Below the pieces are notes generated by a model that worked only from the letters and a program-made list of their open reading frames with translations, was not told the origin of the DNA and ran no database searches. DNA of 64,000 nt. Source: Flavobacterium sp. Lineage in GTDB: Bacteria > Bacteroidota > Bacteroidia > Flavobacteriales > Flavobacteriaceae. This document shows, one piece after another, positions 1 to 8,502 of the stretch; the stretch's first letter is position 1; each line of letters opens with the position of its first letter. The position numbers and the translations under genes are program-made. The stretch is from the NCBI RefSeq assembly GCF_004295795.1, contig NZ_SEBR01000007.1, forward strand, positions 62,001 to 126,000, given 5' to 3'.

Positions 1-1151
1 GAGAATGGCACTTGACGGAAACCTGCGTTTTCATCTTCCTGGCTATTTTCGGCTTCCAATCGTTCTTCTTTTCCTTGCGGATAATTCGTAATGATCAATT
101 TTATCGGATCGATCACGCCCATAACGCGAGGTGCGATTTTGTTGAGATCCTCGCGGATGCAAAATTCCAAAAGCGAAACATCGATCAAATTGTCGCGTTT
201 GGCAATTCCGATAGTGTTTGCAAAATTGCGCAGTGAAGCAGGAGTGAAGCCACGTCGGCGAAGACCGGAAATGGTCGACATACGCGGATCGTCCCAACCC
301 GAAACGAAATTCTGGTTCACCAATTGTAACAATTTTCGCTTGCTTACAACGGTGTGGCTCAAGTTTCTACGAGCGAATTCGCGCTGTTTCGGACGCAATT
401 TCTTCTCGTCGTGGATCTGATCCAAAAACCAATCGTACAATTCGCGGTGCGGCAAAAATTCAAGCGTACAAAGCGAGTGCGAAATTTGTTCAAGATAATC
501 AGATTCGCCGTGCGCCCAATCGTACATTGGGTAAATGCACCAATCATCGCCGGTTCTGTGGTGGTGTTTGTGCATGATTCTGTACATCAATGGATCGCGC
601 ATCAACATATTGGTCGAAGCCATGTCGATTTTGGCGCGAACGATGTGGGTTCCGTCAGCAAATTCGCCTTTTTTCATGCGATCGAACAAGTCGAGATTTT
701 CTTCGACCGATCGATTTCTGTAAGGAGAATCGACCCCGGGTTGCGTTGGCGTACCTTTTTGCTCAGCGATTTCTTCTGAAGACTGACTGTCGACATAAGC
801 CTTTCCTTTTTCGATAAGCGCGACTGTCCAATCGTATAGTTGTTGGAAATAATCAGATGCGTAACGTTCCTCAGCCCATTGATAACCAAGCCATTCCACA
901 TCGCGTTTAATTGCGTCGACGTATTCCTGTTCTTCCTTTTCGGGATTGGTATCGTCGAAACGCAAGTTCACGGGAGCGCTGTAAGATTCGCCCAAACCGA
1001 AGTTCAAAGCGATCGCACTGGCGTGACCGATATGCAGATAACCATTCGGCTCTGGCGGAAAACGGAAGCGCAAGCCACTGTGCGGCAGGCCGTTCTTCAA
1101 ATCTTCTTCTATGATCTGCTCAATGAAATTAAGGGATTTTTCTTCTGGCAT
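1..1151 (-). CDS. glnS: Glutaminyl-tRNA synthetase, C-terminal part missing at window edge
   Basis: Charges tRNA-Gln with glutamine in the cytoplasm. Translating the minus strand from the ATG at 1151 gives 383 codons without a stop before the window begins. The class I signature is clear: [15 protein letters not shown] (HIGH at residues 40-43), then [14 protein letters not shown], and a KMSKS-type loop VVSKRK near residue 270. These are typical of GlnRS of the eukaryote-derived type rather than GluRS. The family is usually about 550 residues, so roughly the last third (anticodon-binding beta-barrels) lies outside the window. A TAAATTTG box (1171-1178) sits just upstream, and the gene diverges from folB. 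Identification is secure; only the 3' end is unseen. Confidence 0.95.
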   Translation of the reverse strand, partial: MPEEKSLNFIEQIIEEDLKNGLPHSGLRFRFPPEPNGYLHIGHASAIALNFGLGESYSAPVNLRFDDTNPEKEEQEYVDAIKRDVEWLGYQWAEERYASDYFQQLYDWTVALIEKGKAYVDSQSSEEIAEQKGTPTQPGVDSPYRNRSVEENLDLFDRMKKGEFADGTHIVRAKIDMASTNMLMRDPLMYRIMHKHHHRTGDDWCIYPMYDWAHGESDYLEQISHSLCTLEFLPHRELYDWFLDQIHDEKKLRPKQREFARRNLSHTVVSKRKLLQLVNQNFVSGWDDPRMSTISGLRRRGFTPASLRNFANTIGIAKRDNLIDVSLLEFCIREDLNKIAPRVMGVIDPIKLIITNYPQGKEERLEAENSQEDENAGFRQVPF

Positions 1152-1170
1152 AATTGTGTATGGAAAGCTG

Positions 1171-1178
1171 CAAATTTA
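1171..1178 (-). promoter_or_regulatory. -7 promoter box of glnS
   Basis: Reads TAAATTTG on the minus strand, matching the Bacteroidota TAnnTTTG consensus, about 20 bases before the glnS ATG. No clear -33 TTTG at the usual spacing. Confidence 0.5.
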
Positions 1179-1237
1179 GTGTTTATTCGTTGATTTTGTT
1201 CGTTTTCAAACAGCAGTATTCGCGTTGGGATTTGTCG

Positions 1238-1245
1238 TAATTTTG
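1238..1245 (+). promoter_or_regulatory. -7 promoter box of folB
   Basis: TAATTTTG, fitting TAnnTTTG, 15 bases before the ATG at 1261. Because it lies downstream of an in-frame ATG at 1225, it argues for the shorter folB start. Confidence 0.5.
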
Positions 1246-1260
1246 GGGAAAATTCATCAC

Positions 1261-1620
1261 ATGGGAATCATCAGACTCAAAAATATACGCACTTTTTCGT
1301 ACCACGGCTGTTTGCCCGAAGAGACCAAAATCGGTTCGGAATACACGGTAGATCTTGAAATAAAGACCGATTTGAGAAAATCTGCCGAAAGCGACGCACT
1401 TGCCGACACCGTAGATTATGTGCTGCTGAACCGCATCGTTGTTGAGGAAATGCGAATTCCGTCGAAACTTTTGGAACATGTCGCGCACCGAATCATCGTT
1501 CGTGTTTTTGGAGAAATCCCCGAAGTTTCGTGCATCACTTTGGGCGTGTCGAAAATCAATCCGCCGATTGGTGGCGATGTCGAAATGGTCACGATCGTGA
1601 TGGAAGAATATAGGAGTTGA
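1261..1620 (+). CDS. folB: Dihydroneopterin aldolase
   Basis: Cytoplasmic folate-pathway enzyme that cleaves dihydroneopterin to 6-hydroxymethyl-dihydropterin and glycolaldehyde. The 119-residue length is normal for the family. Recognisable features are the N-terminal stretch IRLKNIRTFSYHGCLPEE, the central VDYVLLNRIV, the LLEHVAHRI helix, and the C-terminal VSKINPPIGGD carrying the conserved Lys and Pro-Pro. An ATG at 1225 would add 12 residues, but the TAATTTTG box at 1238-1245 and the family N-terminus favour 1261. It is a single gene diverging from glnS and not in an evident operon. Confidence 0.92.
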   Translation: MGIIRLKNIRTFSYHGCLPEETKIGSEYTVDLEIKTDLRKSAESDALADTVDYVLLNRIVVEEMRIPSKLLEHVAHRIIVRVFGEIPEVSCITLGVSKINPPIGGDVEMVTIVMEEYRS

Positions 1621-1831
1621 TCCTAAAAAATAAACCGTTTGGACAAAGTGCAAAGCAGGCGAGGAGCGATCTAAAACGCGAACCTAAGCTTTCGTAAACG
1701 CCATTTTTTCGCTCCATTGCAAACCGTTTGGAAGTTCATTTTTCCCGAATTCGATTGGATCACACAGCTTTTCCCGCAAGCTCCAAATCCATAAAATCAT
1801 TTTGTAATAAAAGTACGAAACGCCTAAAAAT
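1621..1831. other. Intergenic stretch between folB and the tRNA-Cys terminator
   Basis: No supported gene. A 38-codon minus-strand reading frame (1684-1800) is present, but I recognise nothing in it and cannot separate it from chance. Confidence 0.4.
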
Positions 1832-1865
1832 AAAAAACCTCCAAAGTTTCCTTCGAAGGTTTTTT
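1832..1865 (-). terminator. Hairpin terminator after tRNA-Cys
   Basis: Read on the minus strand, a 15-base stem with a GAAA tetraloop (a few G-T pairs, otherwise fully paired) begins two bases after the tRNA discriminator. Its 3' arm ends in six T. The tetraloop and A/T-flanked stem give a strong intrinsic terminator; with A and T runs at both ends it could act on both strands. Confidence 0.8.
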
Positions 1866-1866
1866 G

Positions 1867-1937
1867 AGGCATCGAGCGGATTCGAACCGCTGTAAGAGCT
1901 TTTGCAGAGCCCGGCCTAGCCACTCGGCCACGACGCC
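1867..1937 (-). tRNA. tRNA-Cys (GCA)
   Basis: A 71-base cloverleaf on the minus strand. The acceptor arm pairs GGCGTCG with CGATGCC (one G-T). The anticodon loop CTGCAAA gives anticodon GCA. The T-arm loop contains GGTTCGAATCC. The discriminator base is T (U73), the known identity base for cysteine tRNA. CCA is not encoded. It has its own -7 box (1956-1963) and its own terminator, so it is probably a single-tRNA transcription unit. Confidence 0.95.
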
Positions 1938-1955
1938 AATTTGTAATCAGGTCGG

Positions 1956-1963
1956 CAAATGTA
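1956..1963 (-). promoter_or_regulatory. -7 promoter box of tRNA-Cys
   Basis: TACATTTG on the minus strand, 18 bases before the mature tRNA 5' end; fits TAnnTTTG exactly. Confidence 0.5.
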
Positions 1964-2005
1964 ACCAAATCTTTTAAAGTTTGAAAGTTTCGGTCGAAAA
2001 ATGCC

Positions 2006-2968
2006 TTATTTAAGTGCTTTGATTTTGGCAAATAGTTCTTTTGCTGTCGTTTGCTCGAACTTCACTTTTGGCAATTTGCTGTCCGAAAGATCAACTTTTG
2101 AGGCGAATGCGAATAATTTTCCCTGTTTTATAGCCGTGCAGACAAAAAGTGCGTTGCCTTCGGTTGGCACTTCGGTGAACATCATGTCGTCTTTTCCTTT
2201 AAAAAACAAATCGGTTTCGAGTGCCATTGTCGTATCGCGTCCTTCGACCAATAAATATGCTTTTCCGAACGCAAAATCAGGAATTCCCGACACGAAATCG
2301 AATGAAATCGGACCCGAAAACTCGTAAGAAGTGCGGTTGAAAACATTGCAGCCGATCCAACCTAACCGATTGATCTGCATCGGCATATAATATTGTTCTC
2401 CGTCGTCCACCACTTTTGCGTTTCCAACTCTTTTGAAAGATTTGTTGGAAGGCATCCAGTTCATGTTTTGAAGACTGTCCCGGTTGGAAACAAAAAGTTC
2501 CATCCTCTTGGTCGAAAAACGCCTGAAATCGATATTTAAAGCTTTTCCGGACTTTATTCTCAAAGTTTTTCCGTCAGACTTTGCTTCAAGAAAATAAACG
2601 CCGGCGGCCAATGTATTTTTGTGGTTGACGGATGAAGTTCTTATGTCGGCAAAAACAAATTCCGGAGCTTGGGTAATTTCCCTGAAACCGATTGAAATCT
2701 TGTCTGCAAGCGGTTGTCCATCCTCTGTTTCGAAAACCGACGGATCGATCCTGAGGAAAGTTCCTTTTTTGGCGGTGATTTCCGAAGTCTTGTTCGATGG
2801 AACTTCGAAAGTCTGCAACGGTTCGTCTCCCGATGTAAGCAACTCGTGCAGTTTGGCCGCATCTGCTAGATAAGTTTTGGAACCATTTCCTGTTTTTTCC
2901 TTTTTGTCGGAACAAGAAGCCAGCATCGCCAAAACAGCGAAACCAATTGAAAACAAAGACTTTTTCAT
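2006..2968 (-). CDS. Predicted lipoprotein of unknown function
   Basis: 320 residues. Residues 1-18 form a lipoprotein signal peptide ending LAS-C, with Cys19 as the predicted acylated residue, followed by SDKKEK. The charged start of the mature part resembles surface-export signals of flavobacterial lipoproteins, so it could face outside. The mature chain is mixed beta-rich with no motif I recognise and no membrane segments. Two stretches around residues 85-170 (DPSVFETEDG, GKTLRIKSGKALNIDF) hint at a beta-sandwich. It starts one base after the LysE-like gene ends, so the two are co-transcribed. I do not know its role. Confidence 0.8.
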   Translation of the reverse strand: MKKSLFSIGFAVLAMLASCSDKKEKTGNGSKTYLADAAKLHELLTSGDEPLQTFEVPSNKTSEITAKKGTFLRIDPSVFETEDGQPLADKISIGFREITQAPEFVFADIRTSSVNHKNTLAAGVYFLEAKSDGKTLRIKSGKALNIDFRRFSTKRMELFVSNRDSLQNMNWMPSNKSFKRVGNAKVVDDGEQYYMPMQINRLGWIGCNVFNRTSYEFSGPISFDFVSGIPDFAFGKAYLLVEGRDTTMALETDLFFKGKDDMMFTEVPTEGNALFVCTAIKQGKLFAFASKVDLSDSKLPKVKFEQTTAKELFAKIKALK

Positions 2969-2969
2969 G

Positions 2970-3662
2970 TTATTTTTTCCCCGAGTTCTCGAGTTTGTGA
3001 ATGGCTTCGTCCATCATTTGATGTTCTTTCGGAAACCAGGTTTGGGACAAAAGGAACAATCCAGAAATGATCAAAACGATACTAATTCCTTTTTTGATCA
3101 TAAGGATGTTCGCCGGATTCAGATAACGACGCAATTGCTTGGCCGCCAAAATCTTGAAGATGTCGATGATGAAATAACTGATGATCACCGAAGCGAAAAA
3201 CGTGATGATTCTCGAAGTCTGCAATTCCAGACGCGGTCCTACGCCAATTATGAGCGCCAACCAAATTCCCAATACACCAATATTGATGAAATTCAGGAAA
3301 AATCCCTTGAAGAAAAGACTGAAATAGTTCTTTTTGGCGAGCTCCACCGGATCTTCCGGATCGATCATTTTTTTCTTGGCTTTCTTGTGCCGCAACAGCG
3401 TGATCAGTCCGTAAGTCAGCATTACCAAACCTCCGAAAAGGAACAAAGCCGGATCGTCCTTGATGGCTTCGAGCAATCTGTAACTCGAAAAATAGGCGAT
3501 GAGAATGAAGATCACATCGGCCAACATAACACCTAAATCGAAGCAAATCGCAGCCCTGAAACCTTTGACCACACTGGTTTCCAACAGGACGAAGAAAACC
3601 GGTCCGACCATTATGCTCAAAATAAATCCGAAAGGAATCGCGGCAAGAATATCTTCGATCAT
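2970..3662 (-). CDS. LysE/RhtB-family exporter
   Basis: 230-residue inner-membrane protein with about six hydrophobic segments. The N-terminus AIPFGFILSIMVGPVFFVLL is the family signature (the GP of TPGP-like motifs is kept as VGPVFF). The family exports amino acids or related small metabolites by proton exchange; the substrate cannot be told from sequence. A basic loop (LLRHKKAKKKMID) after the third segment is probably cytoplasmic, as in other members. A TATATTTG box (3682-3689) precedes it, and the lipoprotein gene follows after one base. Confidence 0.85.
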   Translation of the reverse strand: MIEDILAAIPFGFILSIMVGPVFFVLLETSVVKGFRAAICFDLGVMLADVIFILIAYFSSYRLLEAIKDDPALFLFGGLVMLTYGLITLLRHKKAKKKMIDPEDPVELAKKNYFSLFFKGFFLNFINIGVLGIWLALIIGVGPRLELQTSRIITFFASVIISYFIIDIFKILAAKQLRRYLNPANILMIKKGISIVLIISGLFLLSQTWFPKEHQMMDEAIHKLENSGKK

Positions 3663-3681
3663 AGGCTAGTAAGTGATATGG

Positions 3682-3689
3682 CAAATATA
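3682..3689 (-). promoter_or_regulatory. -7 promoter box of the exporter-lipoprotein operon
   Basis: TATATTTG on the minus strand, 20 bases before the exporter ATG. An 8-bp stem (3690-3722, GCGGGAAA with TTTCCCGC) overlaps its upstream side; it lacks a T-run, so it is a doubtful terminator for the upstream operon. Confidence 0.5.
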
Positions 3690-3729
3690 GCGGGAAATTT
3701 CAAATCTGTTAATTTTTCCCGCCTTTTGC

Positions 3730-4395
3730 TCACTGTTCGGTAATTGTTCCGCCTAAAATTGACTTTTTGTCGGTTGTTTGCGGTTTCCCGAAAATCGTGA
3801 TCTCGCCTCCGGCTTTGGTGCGCGCTTTCACGTATTTGGTCGCGTTGACATCGGCTTCTCCGCCGGCGTTTATGCTGACGTCAGTTCTTTCTGTTATCAG
3901 ATTTTTCGCCTCGACGATTCCACCAGTTCCGATGGAAATCTCAGAATCGGAAGCTTTTCCCTCAAGACGCACAGTGGCTCCGGTAACTGATTTCACTTTA
4001 AGGATTTCGGAGTCCAATTCCAGCTTGATCTCAGCGCCTTCTTTGGCCGTGACCTCAAGTCTGGCGGCACTTAACGGCTTTCCGCTTGAAATGAACGCAC
4101 CTTCGCTGGCGTCGACGCTCTTGATTTCCTTGTAGTAGATTTTGGCCTCGATTTCCTCGCCTTGCAGCAATTTCGTGGCTGGCATTCCGAGTTTCAACTC
4201 GCCGTTTTTATTGACGATTATAACTTCTTTGGAACGGTTTCCGGTGATCTCTACTTTGTTTGCATCACTTGGTATGAGCTCGGCAGAAATCCTGTCGTAA
4301 ACCTTGACTTTCGTGAAATCGCCCGGATCTTTCGTCACTTGGGAAAATCCGAATGAACTTCCTAAAACGGCTATCGTAAAAAATAACTTTCTCAT
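3730..4395 (-). CDS. Secreted DUF2807 (GIN-domain) protein
   Basis: 221 residues with a Sec signal peptide (MRKLFFTIAVLGSSFGFSQ). The rest is the repeating short-beta pattern of the putative auto-transporter adhesin head GIN domain: DFTKVKVYDRISAELIPSD at the start, then many Gly- and Ala-rich turns such as EGAFISSGKPLSAARLEV and GGEADVNATKYVKARTKAGG, as expected for a right-handed beta-solenoid. The family is common in Bacteroidota; its function is not established, and location is periplasm or cell surface. It lies 12 bases after rnr and is probably read through from it. Confidence 0.85.
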   Translation of the reverse strand: MRKLFFTIAVLGSSFGFSQVTKDPGDFTKVKVYDRISAELIPSDANKVEITGNRSKEVIIVNKNGELKLGMPATKLLQGEEIEAKIYYKEIKSVDASEGAFISSGKPLSAARLEVTAKEGAEIKLELDSEILKVKSVTGATVRLEGKASDSEISIGTGGIVEAKNLITERTDVSINAGGEADVNATKYVKARTKAGGEITIFGKPQTTDKKSILGGTITEQ

Positions 4396-4407
4396 TTCGA
4401 TTGAACT

Positions 4408-6681
4408 TTAATTGTCTCCGTCAACCTTTGGCTTCGGGGATTTTTTCTTTGATTTTGCTGCCGATTCCTGGTCGGCTTTTGCTTTCTGGGCTTCGTAATC
4501 GTCTTTCTTTCCAAGGAAATGGAAATCGAGCTGTTTCTTGACCAGATCGGCATTTTTGACTTTCACGTAAACTTCGTCTCCTAACTGGATCGTGTTGTGT
4601 GAAACTGCACCAACGAGTGCGTATTGCTTTTCGTCGAACGTGTAATAATCGTCCTTGATCTCACGGATTCGGCACATTCCTTCGCATTTGTTGTCGACGA
4701 TCTCGACGTAGATTCCCCATTCGGTAACGCCGGAAATCACGCCAAGGAAATCCTGATCCTGATGATCGGCCATGTACTTGACCTGCATGTATTTCACGGA
4801 ATCGCGTTCGGCACTTGTCGCCAGATATTCCATTTTGGACGAATGCTCGCATTTTTCCTCGTAAACTTCTTCGGATACAGATTTTCCACCGTCGATGTAA
4901 TACTGCAAAAGTCGGTGCGCCATCACGTCAGGATAACGTCTGATAGGCGAGGTGAAGTGCGAGTAGTAATCGAATGCCAATCCGTAATGCCCGACATTGT
5001 GAACCGAATATTTGGCCTTGCTCATGCTTCGGATCGCCAAAGTGTCGACCATGTTCTGCTCCTTTTTGCCTTGGACGTCACTGAGCAATTTGTTGATCGA
5101 TTGTGAAATATGTTTTTTACTTCTGAAGTCGATGCTGTAACCGAATTTCGAAATCACGCCCTGAAGTCCGATAAGCTTGTCTTCGTTGGGTTCGTCGTGA
5201 ATTCTGTATACGAATGTCTTCTTTTGTTTTCCGATGAATTCCGCGACCTTTTTGTTGGCCAAAAGCATGAATTCCTCAATCAGGTGATTCGAATCTTTGG
5301 CTTCCTTGAAATAAACGCCAACAGGTTCGTCTTCTTCGTTCAACTTGAATTTGACCTCGACTTTATCGAACGAGATCGCTCCGTCGGCCAGTCTTTTTCT
5401 ACGCATGATCTTGGCCAGATCGTCGAGTTTCAGCACGGCTTCGGTAACGTCTTTTGGCGCCTCGTAAGCTTCTCCGGTCAACGAAATTTCCTGCGGAATC
5501 GCTGATTGCTTGGTTTCGATAATGTGCTGCGCTTCTTCGTACGCGAATCTCTGGTCAGAATAAGTCACAGTTCTTCCGAACCACTGATTGACCAAAGTCG
5601 CTTTGTCGTCCAACTCAAAAACGGCCGAGAACGTGTATTTTTCTTCATGCGGACGAAGTGAACAAGCGAAGTTCGACAACACTTCAGGCAACATCGGAAC
5701 AACTCTGTCGACCAAATAAACCGAAGTCGCACGGTTGTAAGCCTCGTCGTCGAGAATCGTGCCTTCTTCGACATAATGCGAAACGTCGGCGATGTGGATT
5801 CCGATTTCGAAATTGCCGTTATCTAACTTTTTGAACGAAAGCGCGTCGTCAAAATCTTTCGCATCTCTCGGATCGATCGTGAACGTGAGCGTTTTTCGCA
5901 TGTCGCGTCTTTTCTCGATTTCCGATTGTTGGATCGACGTATCGAGTTTTTGGGCGTAGACTTCGACTTCTATCGGAAAATCGTACGGCAAACCGTATTC
6001 TGCGAGAATCGCGTGGATTTCAGTGTCGTGTTCGCCTGGTTTTCCAAGCACTTTTACGACGCTTCCGAACGGAGAATCGGCTCTTTTCGGCCAATCTTCG
6101 ATCTCGACAAGCACGACTTCACCTTGTTGGGCTTCGCCGATTTTGTCCTTCGGAATAAAAATATCGGTATACATTTTCGGATTCGCCGTAGAAACGAAAG
6201 CGAAGTTCTTCTGGATATCGATCACACCGACGAATTGCGTCTTGGCGCGTTCGAGAATTTCAACTACTTCACCTTCAGGTCTTTTTCCTTTTCTGCGATT
6301 GTAGACATAGACCTGAACTCTGTCTTTGTCGAGCGCTCTGTTGAGATTGTTGGTCGGAATAAAAACGTCTTCCTCGAACTCCGGACAAATGAAAAAAGCC
6401 GTCTTTCGGCTCGTCATGTCAATCGTTCCTTCGTAATAATCCTGGCTTACCGCTTTCACGAGATATTTCCCAGGTTCGCTCTCTATGATTTTTTTGGTCG
6501 AAGCCAGTATTTTGAGATCTCTGATAATCTCGTTCCTGCTCTTGGTGTCGTCGACTTCGAGAATCGCCGCTATCTGTTTGTGGTTGAATGCCTTATTTGA
6601 ATTTCGGGCAAGGATTTTCAAGATCTTATCAGTAAAATCCTTGGGTTTTCCGTTTCCCGGTTTATGGTTCTTTTTTGCCAT
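4408..6681 (-). CDS. rnr: Ribonuclease R
   Basis: 757-residue 3'-5' exoribonuclease that degrades structured RNA, acting in RNA turnover and quality control. Domain order: N-terminal winged helix (about 10-75), two cold-shock OB folds (about 80-220), the RNB catalytic domain, a C-terminal S1 domain (about 640-725) and a Lys-rich tail. The RNB active-site motif IDPRDAKDFDDALS is at residues 269-282 with the metal-binding Asp residues intact. The motif HYGLAFDYYSHFTSPIRRYP with its conserved Arg-Arg is also present. Length is typical for the family. Unidentified elements upstream; the DUF2807 gene follows after 12 bases. Confidence 0.95.
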   Translation of the reverse strand: MAKKNHKPGNGKPKDFTDKILKILARNSNKAFNHKQIAAILEVDDTKSRNEIIRDLKILASTKKIIESEPGKYLVKAVSQDYYEGTIDMTSRKTAFFICPEFEEDVFIPTNNLNRALDKDRVQVYVYNRRKGKRPEGEVVEILERAKTQFVGVIDIQKNFAFVSTANPKMYTDIFIPKDKIGEAQQGEVVLVEIEDWPKRADSPFGSVVKVLGKPGEHDTEIHAILAEYGLPYDFPIEVEVYAQKLDTSIQQSEIEKRRDMRKTLTFTIDPRDAKDFDDALSFKKLDNGNFEIGIHIADVSHYVEEGTILDDEAYNRATSVYLVDRVVPMLPEVLSNFACSLRPHEEKYTFSAVFELDDKATLVNQWFGRTVTYSDQRFAYEEAQHIIETKQSAIPQEISLTGEAYEAPKDVTEAVLKLDDLAKIMRRKRLADGAISFDKVEVKFKLNEEDEPVGVYFKEAKDSNHLIEEFMLLANKKVAEFIGKQKKTFVYRIHDEPNEDKLIGLQGVISKFGYSIDFRSKKHISQSINKLLSDVQGKKEQNMVDTLAIRSMSKAKYSVHNVGHYGLAFDYYSHFTSPIRRYPDVMAHRLLQYYIDGGKSVSEEVYEEKCEHSSKMEYLATSAERDSVKYMQVKYMADHQDQDFLGVISGVTEWGIYVEIVDNKCEGMCRIREIKDDYYTFDEKQYALVGAVSHNTIQLGDEVYVKVKNADLVKKQLDFHFLGKKDDYEAQKAKADQESAAKSKKKSPKPKVDGDN

Positions 6682-6819
6682 TGATGTTTAAACTATTAGG
6701 CGTGAAATTACGAAATACGCCAGCCATTGGTCGAGGCTGTCTTAACTTTTAAATAAATTATAACTTTTAAGCAATAAAGCTGGGAATTCGTAACTTTAAA
6801 CGACGCCAAAACCCTCGAT

Positions 6820-7059
6820 ATGGAAAATTTCATCACCATCGCCGTTTTCCATTACACGCACGAGATCGAGATACTCAAACATCGGCTCGACCAGGAAGGC
6901 TTGCACTATTTTTTCGAGAACGAGGCAACTGCTTCGGTAATGCCGTTCTATTCGCTCGCTTTGGGCGGAATCAAGCTCAAAATCCACCCGAACGACACAG
7001 ACATCGTGCTTTTCATTCTCGAAGAACTCAAAGGCGGACATTCGCTTAGAATCGTTTGA
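6820..7059 (+). CDS. Small DUF2007-family protein
   Basis: 79 residues, cytoplasmic, no membrane segment. The sequence ITIAVFHYTHEIEILKHRLDQEGL and the later GGIKLKIHPNDTDIVLFILEE match the DUF2007 (putative signal-transducing, PII-like ferredoxin fold) pattern, in which a short chain has two beta-alpha-beta halves. Its partner and role are unknown. A weak TAACTTTA box lies at 6791-6798. It diverges from rnr, with a long gene-poor stretch after it. Confidence 0.75.
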   Translation: MENFITIAVFHYTHEIEILKHRLDQEGLHYFFENEATASVMPFYSLALGGIKLKIHPNDTDIVLFILEELKGGHSLRIV

Positions 7060-7724
7060 AAAATTCCAAGACACAAATTCCAAATTCCATCCACGGAAAT
7101 TACATTAGAAGTCTTCCAAACAAAACAAAACTCCCAAAATCTGCGAATCCAAAATCAAAAAACTCGAATTTCCAATCTTATCAACAATCATTAAAAACAT
7201 CAAAAAAATCTTCTTTTAAATTTAAAATTAATGATGGTTATTATGGGATGTTAATTGGTACAATAATTTTATTTTGGCGGGTTAGGATTATCAATTTTAC
7301 TTTGTTATAACGATTTGTTAACACACAATCTCGCATCCAAATAGCTCATTTTTAGACTTTTTTAAGTTTTGATTAACAGTTGTTGACAATCGGAATTGCG
7401 GTTGTTTTGTCGAAAAAATGGCATTGTCGAGATTGTTGATATCCATAGTACCGAACCTTGAAAACTTTTCAAGAAATCTGTGAAACTTCGCTTTGATTTC
7501 TCGTCTGCGTTTTTGATTGGAAATATTATGATGCGACACACCAAAATCTTCCCATTTTCTACCGGGACTTTATCAACAATCAATGTTAACTTTAGGTTAG
7601 CTGATACTGAACCACTTACGAATCTAAGTTAACAATAGGTATTTCAGATGTCAATTTCCAAAACCAATCGAGGCTTTCAATGGGAAGCAAAGCCCGCGCT
7701 CCTGAAATAAATCAACATTATAAG
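7060..7724. other. Gene-poor AT-rich stretch with repeated DnaA-box-like 11-mers
   Basis: No convincing gene in 665 bases. The first 150 bases are an A/C-rich low-complexity run built from CCAAA/CAAAA words. Further on, TATCAACAATC occurs three times (7179-7189 and 7571-7581 on plus, 7431-7441 on minus). An inverted repeat GTTAACTT(T)AG / CTAAGTTAAC spans 7585-7633. Two overlapping minus-strand frames of 73 codons show no recognisable protein. Confidence 0.6.
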
Positions 7725-7732
7725 TATCTTTG
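7725..7732 (+). promoter_or_regulatory. -7 promoter box of rpiB
   Basis: TATCTTTG, an exact TAnnTTTG match, 20 bases before the rpiB ATG. Confidence 0.55.
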
Positions 7733-7752
7733 CGGCCAACAAACTTCACGAC

Positions 7753-8184
7753 ATGAAAATTTCGATAGGGAACGACCACGCCGGACCCGACTACAAAAAG
7801 GAGATCGTAGAAAAACTCAAGGCTTTGGGCCACGAAATTACCAATTATGGAACAGATTCCGAGGCCAGCGTCGATTATCCTGATTTCGGACATCCGGTCG
7901 CGCAAGATGTAAGTCAAGGCAAAGCCGATTTCGGAATCGTGATCTGCGGAACAGGAAACGGGATCGCAATGGCGGCCAACCAACATCAAAATGTGCGCGC
8001 CGCAATCTGTTGGACAAAAGAAATCGCCGATTTGTGCCGCCGCCACAACAACGCAAACATAATTTCGATACCTGCGCGTTTCACCTCGATCCCGCAAGCC
8101 GTCGAAATGGTCGAGCACTTCCTGGCTACGGAGTTCGAAGGCGGACGCCACGCCACACGCGTAAACAAGATCATCTGTTCTTAA
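7753..8184 (+). CDS. rpiB: Ribose-5-phosphate isomerase B
   Basis: Interconverts ribose 5-phosphate and ribulose 5-phosphate in the non-oxidative pentose phosphate pathway. 143 residues, normal length. Motifs: NDHAG at 7-11 (phosphate and ring-opening residues), the catalytic loop ICGTGNGIAMAAN with Cys65, and RRHNNANI in the expected place. The LacAB_rpiB fold also includes AllA/galactose-6-phosphate isomerase subunits; the single complete protein and the intact Cys favour RpiB. A single gene followed directly by a hairpin terminator. Confidence 0.93.
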   Translation: MKISIGNDHAGPDYKKEIVEKLKALGHEITNYGTDSEASVDYPDFGHPVAQDVSQGKADFGIVICGTGNGIAMAANQHQNVRAAICWTKEIADLCRRHNNANIISIPARFTSIPQAVEMVEHFLATEFEGGRHATRVNKIICS

Positions 8185-8206
8185 AACCGCGAGACATGAA
8201 ATCAGG

Positions 8207-8235
8207 ATCCGCCAGCAATTCTGCGCGGATTTTTT
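8207..8235 (+). terminator. Terminator after rpiB
   Basis: ATCCGC-CAG pairs with CTG-C-GCGGAT (one bulged C) around a CAATT loop, followed by six T. It begins 23 bases after the rpiB stop. Confidence 0.75.
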
Positions 8236-8502
8236 ATTTATGAACAGACGCCAGATTCGTTTTCCAATTCTTTTAATTTGTACCCAATTCCGGCTGTCCG
8301 CTGTAGCTTTCTGGCAAAAATCCGGTTTTAAACAATTTGAGGACGAGCTTCCTTTGGTCGCTGTCCCAAATTGGTAAAACCAGTATTTTTCCTGCAAAAG
8401 GCTGCCGCTGCCATCCGGGGTAGGCGTTTGTTCTGACAGAAAATCTGTTTCGGCAAGGCCAATCTCCAAATCCAGAAAAATTCTGTCAATCCATACAACC
8501 AA
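8236..8502. other. Intergenic stretch between rpiB and tex
   Basis: No gene supported. It includes a GC-richer patch (about 8395-8435) unlike the A/T-rich spacers nearby; open frames here on both strands are short or antisense shadows. It could be a relic or a dispersed repeat, which cannot be judged from one copy. Confidence 0.4.

Noticed and set aside
2877..3536. 219-codon plus-strand frame opposite the exporter
   Set aside because: Antisense to the LysE-family gene; highly charged with no motif.
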